From: Alopecurus myosuroides
Taxonomy: Eukaryota > Streptophyta > Magnoliopsida > Poales > Poaceae
Assembly (NCBI GenBank): GCA_028641055.1
Contig: CM054057.1
Span: 324,328,941-324,392,940, forward strand
Direction: 5' to 3'
Length of the DNA stretch: 64,000 nucleotides
The notes below the pieces were generated by a model that saw only the letters and a list, made by a program, of their open reading frames with translations, was not told where the DNA came from and did not search any database. The position numbers were made by a program, and so were the translations under genes. Shown one piece after another: positions 11,765 through 22,683 of this stretch (position 1 is its first letter; each line of letters starts with the position of its first letter).

Positions 11765-14022
11765 ACTATCCATCAAATGGGGATTACTATGTGTGAAAAT
11801 TGGATGGGTGCCAGTTTGCACCATATTTCTTATGGTTGCTTCACAAAAAAGTCAATTTGTGCACTTTTAAAATGGAAAATGACGTTTCGAAAATTAATTT
11901 GAAAAACCAAGTTGGAAACATTGTTCTCCCATACCAAGGTACAACTAATCGTCACATATGGGCACTAGATCACAAACTATCCCTGGTGCATGGCCATAAC
12001 TTGGTCATTTGGCTTTGAAACCCGTTCTCATATTCACCGATGATAGGCCTCCTTGTGATGCAACTTTATGTAGAGTATGACAAATCTCAGGTTTATCATT
12101 TTTCATAACAACTAGTGGAAATAAGAGGAGTCTATGCCAAAGAATTTTTTTGAGTTAGCTTTCACCTTTTTTGAGTTTTTTTTTGTAAATTTTGCCAAAA
12201 ATTCCTGGCATGGCCATCCACTCAAAGGGGTAGAATCTCAAAAACTATGGACGTTTCTATGAAATAACCAACCCATGTGCACCTTAAAATAATTTTTGCA
12301 GAAATTCATGATGAAAGTATCACACACTTGTAGTTCAAATTTGAATCAGTTTCGGCAAATCAACATAAGATAAGTTAAATAGGCAAAATTAGGTAGGATT
12401 CGATAAAATTCCTAATTTTTAGGACTATCCATCAAATGGGGATTACTATGTTTGAAAATTTGGTGGGTGCCAGTTTGGACCATATTTCTTATGGTTGCTT
12501 CACAAAAAAGTCAATTCGGACCCTTTTAAAATGAAAATAATTTGAAAAAACAAGTTGGAAACATTGTTCTCCCATACCAAGATACAACTACTCGCAACAT
12601 ATGGGAACTAATACTATATCACAAACTATGCCTAGTGCATGGATGTAACCTAGTCATTTGACTTTAAAACCCATTCACGTGTTCACCGATGATAGGCCTC
12701 CTTGTGATGCAGTTTTATGTAAAATATGATAAATCTCAGCTTTATCATTTTTCATAGGAATTTGTGAACATAAGAGGAGTCCATGCCAAAGGTTTTTTTT
12801 TAGTTAGATTTCACCTATACTGATTTTTTTTTTGTAAATTTAGCTAAAATGCCCGACATGGCCATCCACTCAAAGGGGTAGAATTTTCCAAAACTATGGA
12901 CGTTTCTATGAAATAACCAACTCCTGTGCACCTTAAAACTATTTTTGCAGAAATTCGTGTTGAAAGTATCACACACTTGCAGTTCAAATTTGAATCAGTT
13001 TCGGTAAATCGGCATAAGATGAGTTAAATGGGCAAAATTAGGTAGGATTCGAAAATATTCCTAATATTTGAGGCCTATCCATCAAATGGGGACTATTATG
13101 TGTGAATATTGGATGTTGCCATTTTGCACCATATTTCTTGTGGTTGCTTCACAAAAAAGGTCAATTTGGACACTAAAATGAAAAATGACATTTCCAATAT
13201 TAATTTGGAAAAACCAAGTTGGAAACATTATTCTCCCATAACAAGGTACAACTACTCGCCACATATGGGCACTAGATCACAAACTATGCCTGGTGCAAGG
13301 CCATAACCTGGTCATTTAACTTTGAAACCCATTCTCATGTTCACCGATGATAGGCCTCCTTGTGATGCAGTTTTATGTAAAATATGATAAATCTCAGCTT
13401 TATCATTTTTCATAGGAATTAGTGGACATAAGAGGAGTCAATGACAAAGGTTTTTTTGAGTTAGATTTCACCTTTTCTGATTTTTTTTTTGTAAATTTAG
13501 CTAAAATGCCCGACATGGCCATCCACTCTAAGGTGTTGAATTTTACAAAACTATGGACGATTCTATGAAATAACCAACCCCTGTGCGCCTTAAAATTATT
13601 TTTGCATAAGTTCACGTTGAAAGTATCACACACTTGCAGTTCAAATTTGAATCAGTTTTGGTAAATCAGCATAAGATGATTTAAGTGAGCAAAATTAGGT
13701 AGGATTCATAAAAATTCCCAACATTTGAGGAATATCCATTAAATGGGGACTATTATGTGTGAATATTGGATGGGTACCATTTTGCACCATATTTCATGTG
13801 GTTGCTTCACAAAAAATGTCAATTTGGACACTTCTAAAATGAAAAATGACATTTCCAAAATTAATTTAAAAAAACAAGTTGAAAAATTATTCTCCCATAC
13901 CAAGGTACAACTACTCACCACATATGGGCACTAGATCACAAACTATGCTTGGTGCATGGCCATAACTTGGTCATTTGGCTTTGAAACCCATTCTCATGTT
14001 CGCTGATGATAGGTCTCCTTGT
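11765..14022. repeat. Tandem satellite-like array, unit about 655 bp
   Basis: Three full units and one partial unit in direct order. The marker CCAT(C/T)AAATGGGG occurs at 11770, 12429, 13079 and 13736, giving spacings of 659, 650 and 657 bp. Units differ by scattered substitutions and by A/T-run lengths. No coding frame is conserved between units. A fifth copy lies at 4298-4948. The array is cut at 14022 by an LTR element inserted within the GATAGGCCTCCTTGTGATG stretch of the unit. I cannot match it to a named Triticeae satellite by eye. Confidence 0.9.
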
Positions 14023-14918
14023 TGATAGGGATATCATAGAGGTCCATGAGGTTTATTCATGCTTGAGTTGGAAGGAAATATTAAGCCTCACTATTGTTCA
14101 TTATAAGGTGAATTCTTTCCTAGTAATAAATATTGTTTGTCTTCATGAGAGCTTTATACTACCTAAATCCATGCACTTATCATATCCTCATGTTTGTTGA
14201 TAACACAAGCATGAGTGGAGATGATCATAAAGAGGAGCTGAGCATGGATGAAGATGGACATGAAGAGGAGCTGGAAACAAGTGCTACAAGGATGAAAACA
14301 AAGAATAAGAATTGTTATTCCTGGAATAACAAGGAATAAGAGTTAATAACAATTGTTATTTGATGAATAACAAGGGGAGGGCTCCTCCAAGAGTTTAAAT
14401 GCGCCATGAGGAAGTCCTATTATTAATAGGCATGGTTTGTATACCATTTAGGCCGTACCCCTTAATGGTGGGTCGGTTTGTATCAGTTGGGTTCGAGTCC
14501 AAGTCCAAATAGACACCAAAGTGGGTCCTATTCGAGTTGGGGTTGGATGCTTGCGCAATTCCACTTGTGGTCGCACCATACCCCCTCATATAAACCCATT
14601 GGGGCGAATTAGATAGATTAGACTACGTTAAAATCATAAACCCTAGACCTCTAGATTGAAACAGCTTGTAAGTCTTTCATCTGGAAGTTCATCTGCAAAC
14701 TTTAAGTGTTACCTGCTGTTCCACTGGGAATAAGACGGTAGAGGACCACTTGTAGTCGGTGGATTACTTGTGCAAGAGTGTGGAGTTGAGAATATCCTTG
14801 GGGTTGCTAGCTGTTGCATTGGCATCAGGGATCAGCCTGGAGAGTTTTCAGTGGCGCACTGGTTATCATACTGGAGTTGTCTATGAGTTCACTGAGAAGA
14901 TTGGGCCACCCCATATCA
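14023..14918 (+). repeat. 5' LTR of element T
   Basis: 896 bp with inverted ends TGATAG...ATATCA. A TATA box (TATAAA, 14589-14594) lies about two thirds along it. The start is accurate to one or two bases, because the 3' copy reads TTATAGGG where this one reads TGATAGGG. Confidence 0.75.
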
Positions 14919-14920
14919 TC

Positions 14921-14936
14921 TTGGTATCAGATTTAC
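14921..14936 (+). promoter_or_regulatory. Primer binding site of element T
   Basis: TTGGTATCAGATTTAC starts two bases after the LTR end. TGGTATCAGA is the core of the initiator-Met tRNA primer site; the bases after it diverge from the usual GCC. Confidence 0.65.
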
Positions 14937-15235
14937 AGGTTACCTCAGTGAGCTATCATATTTTCCTTTTAGATTCGAGTGTTTTTCTTCCTATACAGAA
15001 AATTGCCCCACAAAAATAGAGTAGATCATTGCCATAGCCTTAGATCATCCCCAATTTGCAATCCCTAGTTGTTGTTCGTGTTGATTTTGTGTTTCTTTTC
15101 TCCTTTTGTGTCTTTTAGTTTCCGAGTTAGGGTTAGGTTTCTTCGTGTTCTTCATAGAGTCCACCGAAAATTCCACCAAAAACATCCAATCCGAGTTGCT
15201 GTTTTCTTTGTTGATTTCGAGTTGGATTCGGTTTT

Positions 15236-15615
15236 CCTGCCGCGGTACAGAAATTAGCCAACTCGCTGCCGCCACCGTTTCCTTACCGAACTCGTTTTCA
15301 CCTCCTGCCGCATCCTTGTTCCGATCGGAATCGGTGCCATCAGCGCATAAGAGCGCATAGCACACGCGCACACATCCGCGATCACCACGTGCTGCCGCGG
15401 TACCAAAACGGAGTGAAACGCTGTCGTGGCTGTCGTGCATCACATCATCTTCACGTGCGCCCTCCTGCCGCGTCACAGAAGTGCGAGAAACGCTGCCGCG
15501 CGCGTCCCTGCTTCTATGACCACCCTAGCTGCTACGTGCGCTACTGCCGCGGCAACAAAACCTCGTAGAATTGATGCCGCAACGACACAAAACGCTTCAA
15601 TTTCCTGCCGTGAGT
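15236..15615 (+). repeat. Dispersed CTGCCGCGG motif in the leader of element T
   Basis: About nine spaced copies of a CTGCCGC(GG)-centred motif lie near 15237, 15266, 15304, 15392, 15465, 15493, 15544, 15574 and 15605. Several are followed by (T/C)A(C)CAAAACG or ACAGAA. They stand out in an otherwise AT-rich untranslated leader, between the PBS and the first ORF. Confidence 0.5.
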
Positions 15616-16365
15616 TCTATTCGATTTCTGTCCGTTTTCTTGCCAATATCGTTTGTTTTCCACTCCGTATCTTTGAGAACCATAGCCACGGCCTATCTAC
15701 ATATCAAACTAGGAGCATGCCCACATAAGACTAGCTCTATTTTCTGCTCACATGATGCTCAATTGATCATTGCATTGTGTTGTTTTTCTGGAAAAAAAAT
15801 CTCCGTGGTGCGACATATTGTGGCCAAAATAGAAAAAAAATGTCCATACAGAAGGCATAATTTGGGCCAAAAGAGTGGGAAAAATAAGAGAGAAAAACAG
15901 AAAAATAAAAGAGAGAAAGAGGCCTAAAATTGGTGATATTTGCCACAAGATTGGAGTTGTTTTACATGCTGTTTGCACTACTTTCTTGAGCAATCTTGTG
16001 CATGTTTCTAAGAGCTGTAGCTAGTGTCTTTCGAGTGCATTGCAACAATTCCATACATATAGTTTCTTGCCACATTATTCTCCACGTGTGTGTTTCTTGT
16101 GCTTTTTATATCACATTGGACAGCAAATAGGAGTTGTTATTTTGGTGTTGTTAGGTATCCATACCAAGCCCCACCATATACCTTGTTTTGTCTTGTGATA
16201 GTTAACACCCATGGTATTCTCTTCTTCACATAAAAGCACACTACTTGTTGGTAAGTATTTCTATTCACTTTGGAACGGTAAGGTACTCAATTGTCTTGCT
16301 AGTTTTGAGTGAGTTGTGAGAGAACACCACAACCCATTGTTATTTTGTTACTAACAAGTTAATCA

Positions 16366-16760
16366 ATGGAGTTTTGTAGTTATTCTATGTACAGTGATAC
16401 TTTATGGGAGGAGGATTCTAGTGGAATACCTGCAGCAAATTTGTTCCACTTCACAGGAGACATCAATAGTAGCACTGTTGCTATTACCCTTGATAAGGGT
16501 ACACGGTTTAATTTTGTTAGTATTGAGGTTGTTGAAGCATTACAGTTGATATCTTATGCAACTCGCAATTAATTTATGTTAAAAACTAATGATTCTACAC
16601 TTCACATTACTCATGCTACCTGGATTCCGTTAACCATTCATGATCATACAGGCGAATTAGGTGTAATGTGCTTCCTAGAGTATTTGCTTGTTGTCACCTT
16701 TTGTTGAGTGCAACTTGGTGCAATAGCTATAAGGTTAATTTTGATAGCAATTATCCTGAT
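16366..16760 (+). pseudogene. Retropepsin-like remnant of element T
   Basis: The frame from the ATG at 16366 contains LFHFTGDINSSTVAITLDKG followed by TRFNFVSIEVVEAL. This is the layout of an RVP-type protease (FxG...V.VDTGATxxFV), with the catalytic D-T-G replaced by D-K-G. The frame stops at 16570-16572, and related sequence continues in other frames to about 16760 (LLSATWCNSYKVNFD, compare the family's LGATW...). It is a broken protease region. Confidence 0.5.
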
Positions 16761-16847
16761 TTATAATTCTTTTGGAATAATAAGAGAGATTGGATAATAC
16801 ATGCATGTCCTACAAAATTTAAAAGAATTAGACATCAACCATTGGTT

Positions 16848-17996
16848 ATGAGATTTGTAGAGGTTGAGAAGACCTATGAGGCTGTTTCTACTAATGTAAC
16901 TATGTCTACTCCTAGTGTTGTGTCTTGTGATGTGCAGGTTGCTTTTGAAGAAAGGGAGCCTATAGTACAACCTGGACCACCACCACCACTACCATCATCA
17001 CATCCATTGGAGGAGCATACCATTGTGCCTAGTATTATTTCTTGTGATATGCAGGTTACTCCTGAAGAAAGGGAGCCATCAATAGTACAACCTGCATCAA
17101 CACTTGAGAGAGATTACTCAGTACCTACTATATCTGAGGAGGATGTCATTGACATTGGTACTGATTTGGAGCTACCACTTGCAAGTACAACTTTTTGTGA
17201 GTCTACTAATGTGCTAGTTAATTCTTTTGAGTTCATAACCACATATAGTCCATCACCATGTGATAGTTTACTAAATTTGAAATTTAATCATGTGGTTTTG
17301 ATCTCACATAAGGAAGTACTTGCTAAAATACCACCTATTCATATTGTGTATTCCATCATGTTACATGAACCAATTAATGTGCAATGTGCTATGAATAGGA
17401 TTGCTGAAATTTCATATATCAATTCTAGCACCTATGCTACTTGCTTCATTTTTAATTTGGTTGGTGACTATAACATGAATGAAAATTTTATGGTGGATCA
17501 CATATGTATTACTTGTGATAAAATTGTTGAATTAAAAATTGTGTTACCTCGTTTGGATTGTGTACAATTTGCTAAATCTAAGCATGATTCTACACATATG
17601 TTTGATTTACAACAAAACTTAATAAGTACATATGCTACTGATTTATACTTCACTTATATTTGCAAAATGAGTTGCAATTTACATGATGATTATACTAAAC
17701 ATGAGAAGAAAATTATGTGTACTACTATTCGGCCATTACTTTTTTATACATATCAGAGTAGCACAGTTGAAGCATGGTATCCACTATCTAATGAGTTGAT
17801 TTGTTTGGATTGTTTTGACTTTACTACCACCAATTTTGATCATAGATCTTCTGTGAAAACACTTAGTTTGGTACTAAACAATAAGAATTTATACATAGAT
17901 GTTTCTCCTTTTGATCATGATTTTATGAGCTTCACTTATATTTGCAATTATGATTGCTATTTTATGAGATGCTATGACATTTATGTGATGTTTTAA
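16848..17996 (+). CDS. Element T ORF of unknown function
   Basis: An uninterrupted frame of about 382 residues from the first ATG at 16848. The frame is already open upstream and probably continues the protease polyprotein. Residues 20-95 hold an imperfect internal duplication (SVVSCDVQVAFEEREPIVQP and SIISCDMQVTPEEREPSIVQ) around a proline tract. The C-terminal 250 residues are rich in Cys, His, Tyr and Phe, without an obvious zinc-knuckle spacing or membrane segment. No RT, RNase H or integrase motif is visible. It has stayed open over 1.1 kb despite about 3% LTR divergence, so it may have been under selection until recently. I do not recognise the family. Confidence 0.45.
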   Translation: MRFVEVEKTYEAVSTNVTMSTPSVVSCDVQVAFEEREPIVQPGPPPPLPSSHPLEEHTIVPSIISCDMQVTPEEREPSIVQPASTLERDYSVPTISEEDVIDIGTDLELPLASTTFCESTNVLVNSFEFITTYSPSPCDSLLNLKFNHVVLISHKEVLAKIPPIHIVYSIMLHEPINVQCAMNRIAEISYINSSTYATCFIFNLVGDYNMNENFMVDHICITCDKIVELKIVLPRLDCVQFAKSKHDSTHMFDLQQNLISTYATDLYFTYICKMSCNLHDDYTKHEKKIMCTTIRPLLFYTYQSSTVEAWYPLSNELICLDCFDFTTTNFDHRSSVKTLSLVLNNKNLYIDVSPFDHDFMSFTYICNYDCYFMRCYDIYVMF

Positions 17997-18195
17997 TGCC
18001 AATTTCGGGGTCACATGTCATGTGAAATTTTTTATGAGCTGCTAACAACCAATGCACCCCATTATAGATATTTGTATTGTGCATACACGTTGTTCTTTTT
18101 GTTTCTTCCACTTTCAGCTTACCAGAAGCCGAGGACGTCTTCTCTTGAAGAAAGGGAGGAGAATCATAGGAATTTTTTTGAAGAAAGGGAGGATT

Positions 18196-18742
18196 ATAGG
18201 GATATCATAGAGGTCCATGAGGTTTATTCATGCTTGAGTTGGAAGGAAATATTAATCCTCACTATTGTTCATTATAAGGTGAATTCTTTCCTAGTAATAA
18301 ATATTGTTTGTCTTCATGAGAGCTTTATACTACCTAAATCCATGCACTTATCATATTCTCAGGTTTGTTGATAACACAAGCATGAGTGGAGATGATCATA
18401 AAGAGGAGTTGAGCATGGATGAAGATGGACATGAAGAGGAGCTGGAAAACAAGTGCTACAAGGATGAAAACAAAGAATAACAATTGTTATTCCTGGAATA
18501 ACAAGGAATAATAGTGAATAACAATTGTTATTTGATGAATAACAAGGGGAGGGTGCCTCCAAGAGTTTAAATGCGCCATGTAGAAGTCCTATTATTAATA
18601 GGCATGGTTTGTATACCATTTAGGCCGCACCCCTTAATGGTGGGTCGGTTCTTATCAATTGGGTTCGAGTCCAAGTCCAAATAGAGTCCAAAGTGGGTCC
18701 TATTCGAGTTGGGGTTGGATGCTTGCGCAATTCCACTTGTGG
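18196..18742 (+). repeat. 3' LTR of element T, truncated
   Basis: 547 bp matching 14025-14570. It is preceded by a purine tract (GAAGAAAGGGAGGA, 18179-18193) that would serve as PPT. It ends after CCACTTGTGG, where the 5' LTR would continue TCGCACC; the remaining third is missing. Confidence 0.75.
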
Positions 18743-18764
18743 CCATGTCTGCACAGATCAGATG
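18743..18764. other. Mosaic junction with templated filler
   Basis: CCATGTCTGCAC (18743-18754) equals 25624-25635, and the next 17 bases (18755-18771) equal 28659-28675 exactly. After that, the 3.1 kb duplicated segment begins. See findings. Confidence 0.6.
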
Positions 18765-18802
18765 AGAACATCAGAAATTAAAGATACGTTTATGACGTAT
18801 CA

Positions 18803-19197
18803 GCCATGTCTGTACAGACTGGATCCACATTACAACAACCTAGTCAACATCCATGTCAACCGCCATGTCGAAAGCTACATGAGAAGCCATATGTCATTAG
18901 CCATGTCAACAGCCATGTAAACAACCACCTCGCCAGCATTGACATGTGTACGTGTATTGCATGGCAAAATCATCCCGTCATGCAATTCTCGTAATACATG
19001 ACGAAATTATAGGCGCCACACATTACTGATAATCCACGACGATTAAGTGCAAACCGTAGTTAGTTTTGAATCTATGACAAAGATTCCATGACGGTGGTCA
19101 TGATGCCACAATTCCGTCAACAACCACTAATCCATGACGTATATTGACAACCCTTGATGTAAATTTTTTGTGACTAAAAATCCAAAACTTTGTAGTG
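18803..19197. mobile_element. CACTA transposon end, copy 1
   Basis: It ends in TTTGTAGTG, the inverse of a CACTACAAA terminus. The interior is dense in subterminal repeats of the GCCATGT / CCATGACG kind. Only this one end is present. Confidence 0.7.
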
Positions 19198-19746
19198 ATA
19201 GTATCGACAAGTTTGCACCATCTCTAATGCTTATATATTTTCCATTTCCACCTTGTGTGCAATTATATTTGTTCTATCCTCCTATTAATCCTTTTCACAG
19301 GTGAATCTCCGACCAATGCCCCTCCGAAGAGGGTTCGCAAGTATGCTCTTCAGACTTATGAGGATGGTAATCTTGTTGATGAGCAGGTAGTCAGTCAGTG
19401 CAATCATGAGGCCTTGAGGAATGTCAAAGTTCCTGTTGATCCCAAAAAGAAAGGGTAGGGCAAGAGGGATAACTACAAAGAAGATGTGGATGACATTGAT
19501 TATGGAGCTATGAGACAACGTTATTGGTTCATCAATGAAGATAAAGAAGAAGGTATACAAAATGCTAATTTCTGGTGCATGAATCAGAAGCATGTTTATG
19601 ATGACATATATCAGGCTTTTGAGAATCATGTGCATCCCATGAACCCCATCAATATGGCTCTTCTTCATGGCAAAAAGGAATTTGCTGAGGCTGTGGAGGT
19701 TACTAGGGAGATGGGACTCCACCATCTCATGGGGCTCCAATGCCAC
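19198..19746 (+). pseudogene. TE-associated exon, interrupted by gypsy X (copy 1)
   Basis: A probable acceptor (TTTTCACAG at about 19293-19302) opens a frame starting ESPTNAPPKRVRKYALQTYE and continuing to HHLMGLQCH. There the gypsy X LTR begins. In this copy a TAG interrupts the lysine-rich stretch (KKKG*GKRD, near 19456), absent from copy 2. The sequence resembles ORFs carried by Triticeae transposons, but I cannot assign a function. Confidence 0.45.
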
Positions 19747-20187
19747 TGATGTGGGGGGTACCCGAGAGGCCCTCCACTATGAGGGTACCGGGTACAATCT
19801 ATTAAGGGTTTCCCTGGTAGGCTCTCCGAGCGACTACGTGAAGGTCCCCGAAAAATCAGTTTGCAATGAAAGGAATGACTTAAGTAATAAGAATAGGAAA
19901 GAATAAAAACCGACTCAGAATTAGGTTCCAACTCATGTACGACCCCTGGGACCCGGCTACCTATATAAAGCACGGGAGGGGGTCATGAACGGGATAGATA
20001 ATTCTAGATTTAGATCTAGATGAGATTCAATCTACGAATAGCACCCCTGAAATTGACACCTTTGATCTCAACGAAATAAATCCGGCGAGCAGTAACCCGT
20101 CAAGTCAAATAGTCCACCAGCGCCTTCTTCCTCCACAAAACCCTGGGTCCTTAACCATGGTAAATGTTAAGTTTACCCCCCTCGGCA
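19747..20187 (+). repeat. Gypsy X LTR, copy 1
   Basis: 441 bp from TGATGTGGGGGGTACC to CTCGGCA, directly followed by TTGGCGCCGTCTATGGGGA, the PBS used by many grass gypsy elements. A TATA box (CTATATAAAG) lies at 19971-19980. Confidence 0.75.
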
Positions 20188-21848
20188 TTGGCGCCGTCTA
20201 TGGGGATCCTGGGCACTTGATTCGTGGCTCCTTCGACCTCATCTTCAACAGACTACGACTTAGCGATCTGGTGGATTCAATCCGCTTCAGGTCAATCGAC
20301 TTCACCAAGAACTCGCCAGCATCACGAACAGTATTTGGATACCTCGGTACGAGTACAGATCTAAAGATCGGAAACCTGAACTTTCGCGCAGGACACGCGG
20401 GAGTAATATGCCTGGAAGATTCCATTCGACTCCGACCAGAAGAAGTGATCCGCTGCTATCACTCGAAGAAGAAAGCCCCAAGTACTCTTAACCGTCCAAA
20501 CCCTATGTACACTTCGTCGCAATGGTAAGACGCTCTGATTCATCATCCTCGGAAAGCGACAAAGGAGAGGAGGAGACCGACGGGCCTAAAGCTACCAACA
20601 TGACCGACGCAAACGCGGTTGAGGAAGACGGAATTGACGATGAAACCGACGAGGACCCAACAAAATCTCCCCCACCCGAGGACGAGGACTCAAAGGATGA
20701 CGATGGCAAACTCGGAGAACTCCCTTCACCCTCCAACTATGGATTTGCGACTAAAGGCAAAAGGGGTAAAACAGGACGCCCCCAACTGTTCGTGCCAAAA
20801 GAGATTATGGGACTAGTCACCTCATTTGTTGAGCAGGACCTCCCTCTCCCAGTGGATGCCACACGAGAAGAGCGGATGGCTTATAACCGGAAACTATCTC
20901 AGCATAGAAAGAAGTTGAGGAAGATGTACAAAGAGTTAGATGACACGAGTCTCCCGGAGATGCACTCAACATGAGGATCGGGCAGCGAGCTGTAGAAACA
21001 ACCCGCTCCCAATCGACGATCACGAATCATGGACATGTCGACTAACCATATGAGGGGTACCCAAAAAGTGCTTGACCTTGATCAGGACCTATAAGAACCC
21101 AAATCTATAGAAAAACTGTCACCCAGAACGCCTTAGGAAAGGCTTCTGCAGGTCCAGACGTACCTAATGCCTTTTAAACCATCGTCGGGGTGATCCCTAC
21201 AGAGAAATACACAAGGAGATGCTACGGGGCCTCAGCATGGAGAGCGCAGGGCTAAAAGAGAAACCCGCCCCGCGAGTGGAAGCACCTGTGAAACCGCTGA
21301 AGGAAAGAGCCAAAGTCACCCTGGTGACACACAAAGAAGAAGTTCCGAAAAAATTGCGCGACCGGATCACGCAGAATAAGGTGGAGATGCTGCAAAGAGA
21401 AAGGGCAGCAGCGACGCCACCTCCAAGGGCAGCTAGAACCCGAGTCAAGATCCCGAAGTACGATTCAACCAACTTGGGCGATGAGGAGCTCTGCGGTCCC
21501 CCTTGTTTCACTCGAGAAATTCGCAAGGCTAGAAAGACGAGACGATTCAAGCTAACAACCGAAACACCCAAGTACAACGATAATCAGGAACCCACCAAGG
21601 CGTGGCTATATGATTACCTAACAGTTGTGTGGCTCCAGAAGGGGAGCAAGGTAACAACAATGTAGTACATACAAATATTGCTGGTAGGAGCGGCAAGAAA
21701 CTGGCTGAAAATTCGGTCCAACAACAAATACAGGTTCTAGGAAGAATTCGAGTACGATTTCGTCCAAAACTTTAGATCCACATCCAACCGACCAGTAACA
21801 GTCGGGTATCCAAAGTCTTGCAGGCAAAGATCAGATGAGAAAATTTGT
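20188..21848 (+). pseudogene. Gypsy X gag remnant, copy 1
   Basis: After the PBS (20188-20206) there is a leader. An N-terminal Gag piece (20522-20974) has an acidic Ser/Glu/Asp-rich start and a VPKEIMGLV segment. Central Gag pieces follow at 21219-21665, including PPCFTREIRKARKTRRFKL and YNDNQEPTKAWLYDYLT. The frame stops at ST*GSGS (also in copy 2), carries further stops and a shift after about 20990, and is cut at about 21848 where gypsy Y begins. Pol is absent. Confidence 0.65.
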
Positions 21849-22682
21849 CGCTGTTGATCGTTTCTCTAAAATGGCACATTTCATTCCATGCAACCGAACC
21901 GACGATGCTTCACATGTTGCTACCTTGTTTTTCAGGAAAATTGTGCGTCTCCATGGTGTACGCACTTCCATTGTGTCGGACCGCGACGTCAAGTTCACCT
22001 CCTACTTTTGGAAGACATTGATGGCCAAGCTCAGCGTCAAGCTACTTTTCTCCACCGCCTACCACCCACAAACGGATGGAAAAACCGAAGCCGTCAACCG
22101 CACACTATCTTCACTCCTTCGAGCATTGATCAAACCCAAACTCAAGAATTGAGAGGAATGCATACCACATGCCGAGTTCGCCTACAACCGTGATCTACAT
22201 CAAGCTACCAAGAAGAGCCCCTTCGAGATCGTCTAAAGCTTCAACCCCAACACCGCTCTCGACATACTACCTTTGCCTCTCCGCGAGCAAGTCAACATGG
22301 ACATTGACAAGAGCACCGACTACATCAAGAAGATACATGACTCCACAAGAGCTACGCTTGGGAAGCATTCCGAGCATCGAGCCTCCGTCATGAACAAGAA
22401 CAAGAAGCCAATGGTGTTCCAAGAAGGTGATCTCGTTTGGCTCTACTTGCGCAAGGACCATTTTCCGCAGGAGCACAACTCCAAGCTCAAGCCAAGAGGA
22501 GACGGCCCTTTCAAGATCATCAAGCGCATCAACAACAACGCTTACAAGCTTGACTTACCGCAATCCAAGTACCTCGTCCACAACTCCTTCAATGTCAAGG
22601 ACATCTCTCCCTTCCATGGATACCCAAGTGATGAAGATGAAGGCGAGTCGAGGTCGACTCTTTTTCAAGGGGGGGGGGGGAG
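21844..22682 (+). pseudogene. Gypsy Y integrase C-terminal fragment
   Basis: It contains [28 protein letters not shown] and [17 protein letters not shown], which are the second and third catalytic regions of a Ty3/gypsy integrase (the D of SDRD and the E of KTEAVNR). The GPF-type module follows (DGPFKIIKRINNNAYKLDLP) and then VHNSFNVKDISPF. Stops interrupt it at 22150-22152 and 22234-22236. It is joined at TTTGT to gypsy X gag, so everything upstream of the integrase core is missing. A G-rich PPT (22669-22683) ends it. Confidence 0.8.
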
Positions 22683-22683
22683 A

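Larger units (their letters stand above)
14023..18742 (+). mobile_element. LTR element T: protease remnant, no reverse transcriptase
   Basis: Two direct copies of a 546-547 bp stretch (14025-14570 and 18196-18742, about 3% different) mark the LTRs. A PBS follows the first and a purine tract precedes the second. The internal 3.3 kb carries a leader with a repeated motif, a protease-like remnant and an ORF of unknown function. No reverse transcriptase, RNase H or integrase is present, so the element is non-autonomous. It sits in the tandem array, and its right LTR is cut short at 18742 by a rearrangement. At 1.3e-8 substitutions per site per year, 3% corresponds to roughly 1.2 million years. 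Confidence 0.75.
18765..21848. repeat. 3.1 kb direct duplication, copy 1
   Basis: Matches 25585-28679 in the same orientation at roughly 97% (about 14 differences in 19255-19746). The offset grows from 6820 to 6831. It spans an LTR end, a CACTA end, a TE exon, and the LTR and gag of gypsy X. Because several unrelated TE junctions are shared, this is a duplication of DNA and not two independent insertions. Confidence 0.85.

Noticed and set aside
11765..14022. Tandem copies considered as a CRISPR-like array
   Set aside because: Units are 655 bp, directly adjacent and without spacers, in a plant genome.
15045..15476. 143-codon minus-strand ORF in the leader of element T
   Set aside because: Opposite strand to the element, in untranslated leader sequence, no recognisable motif.
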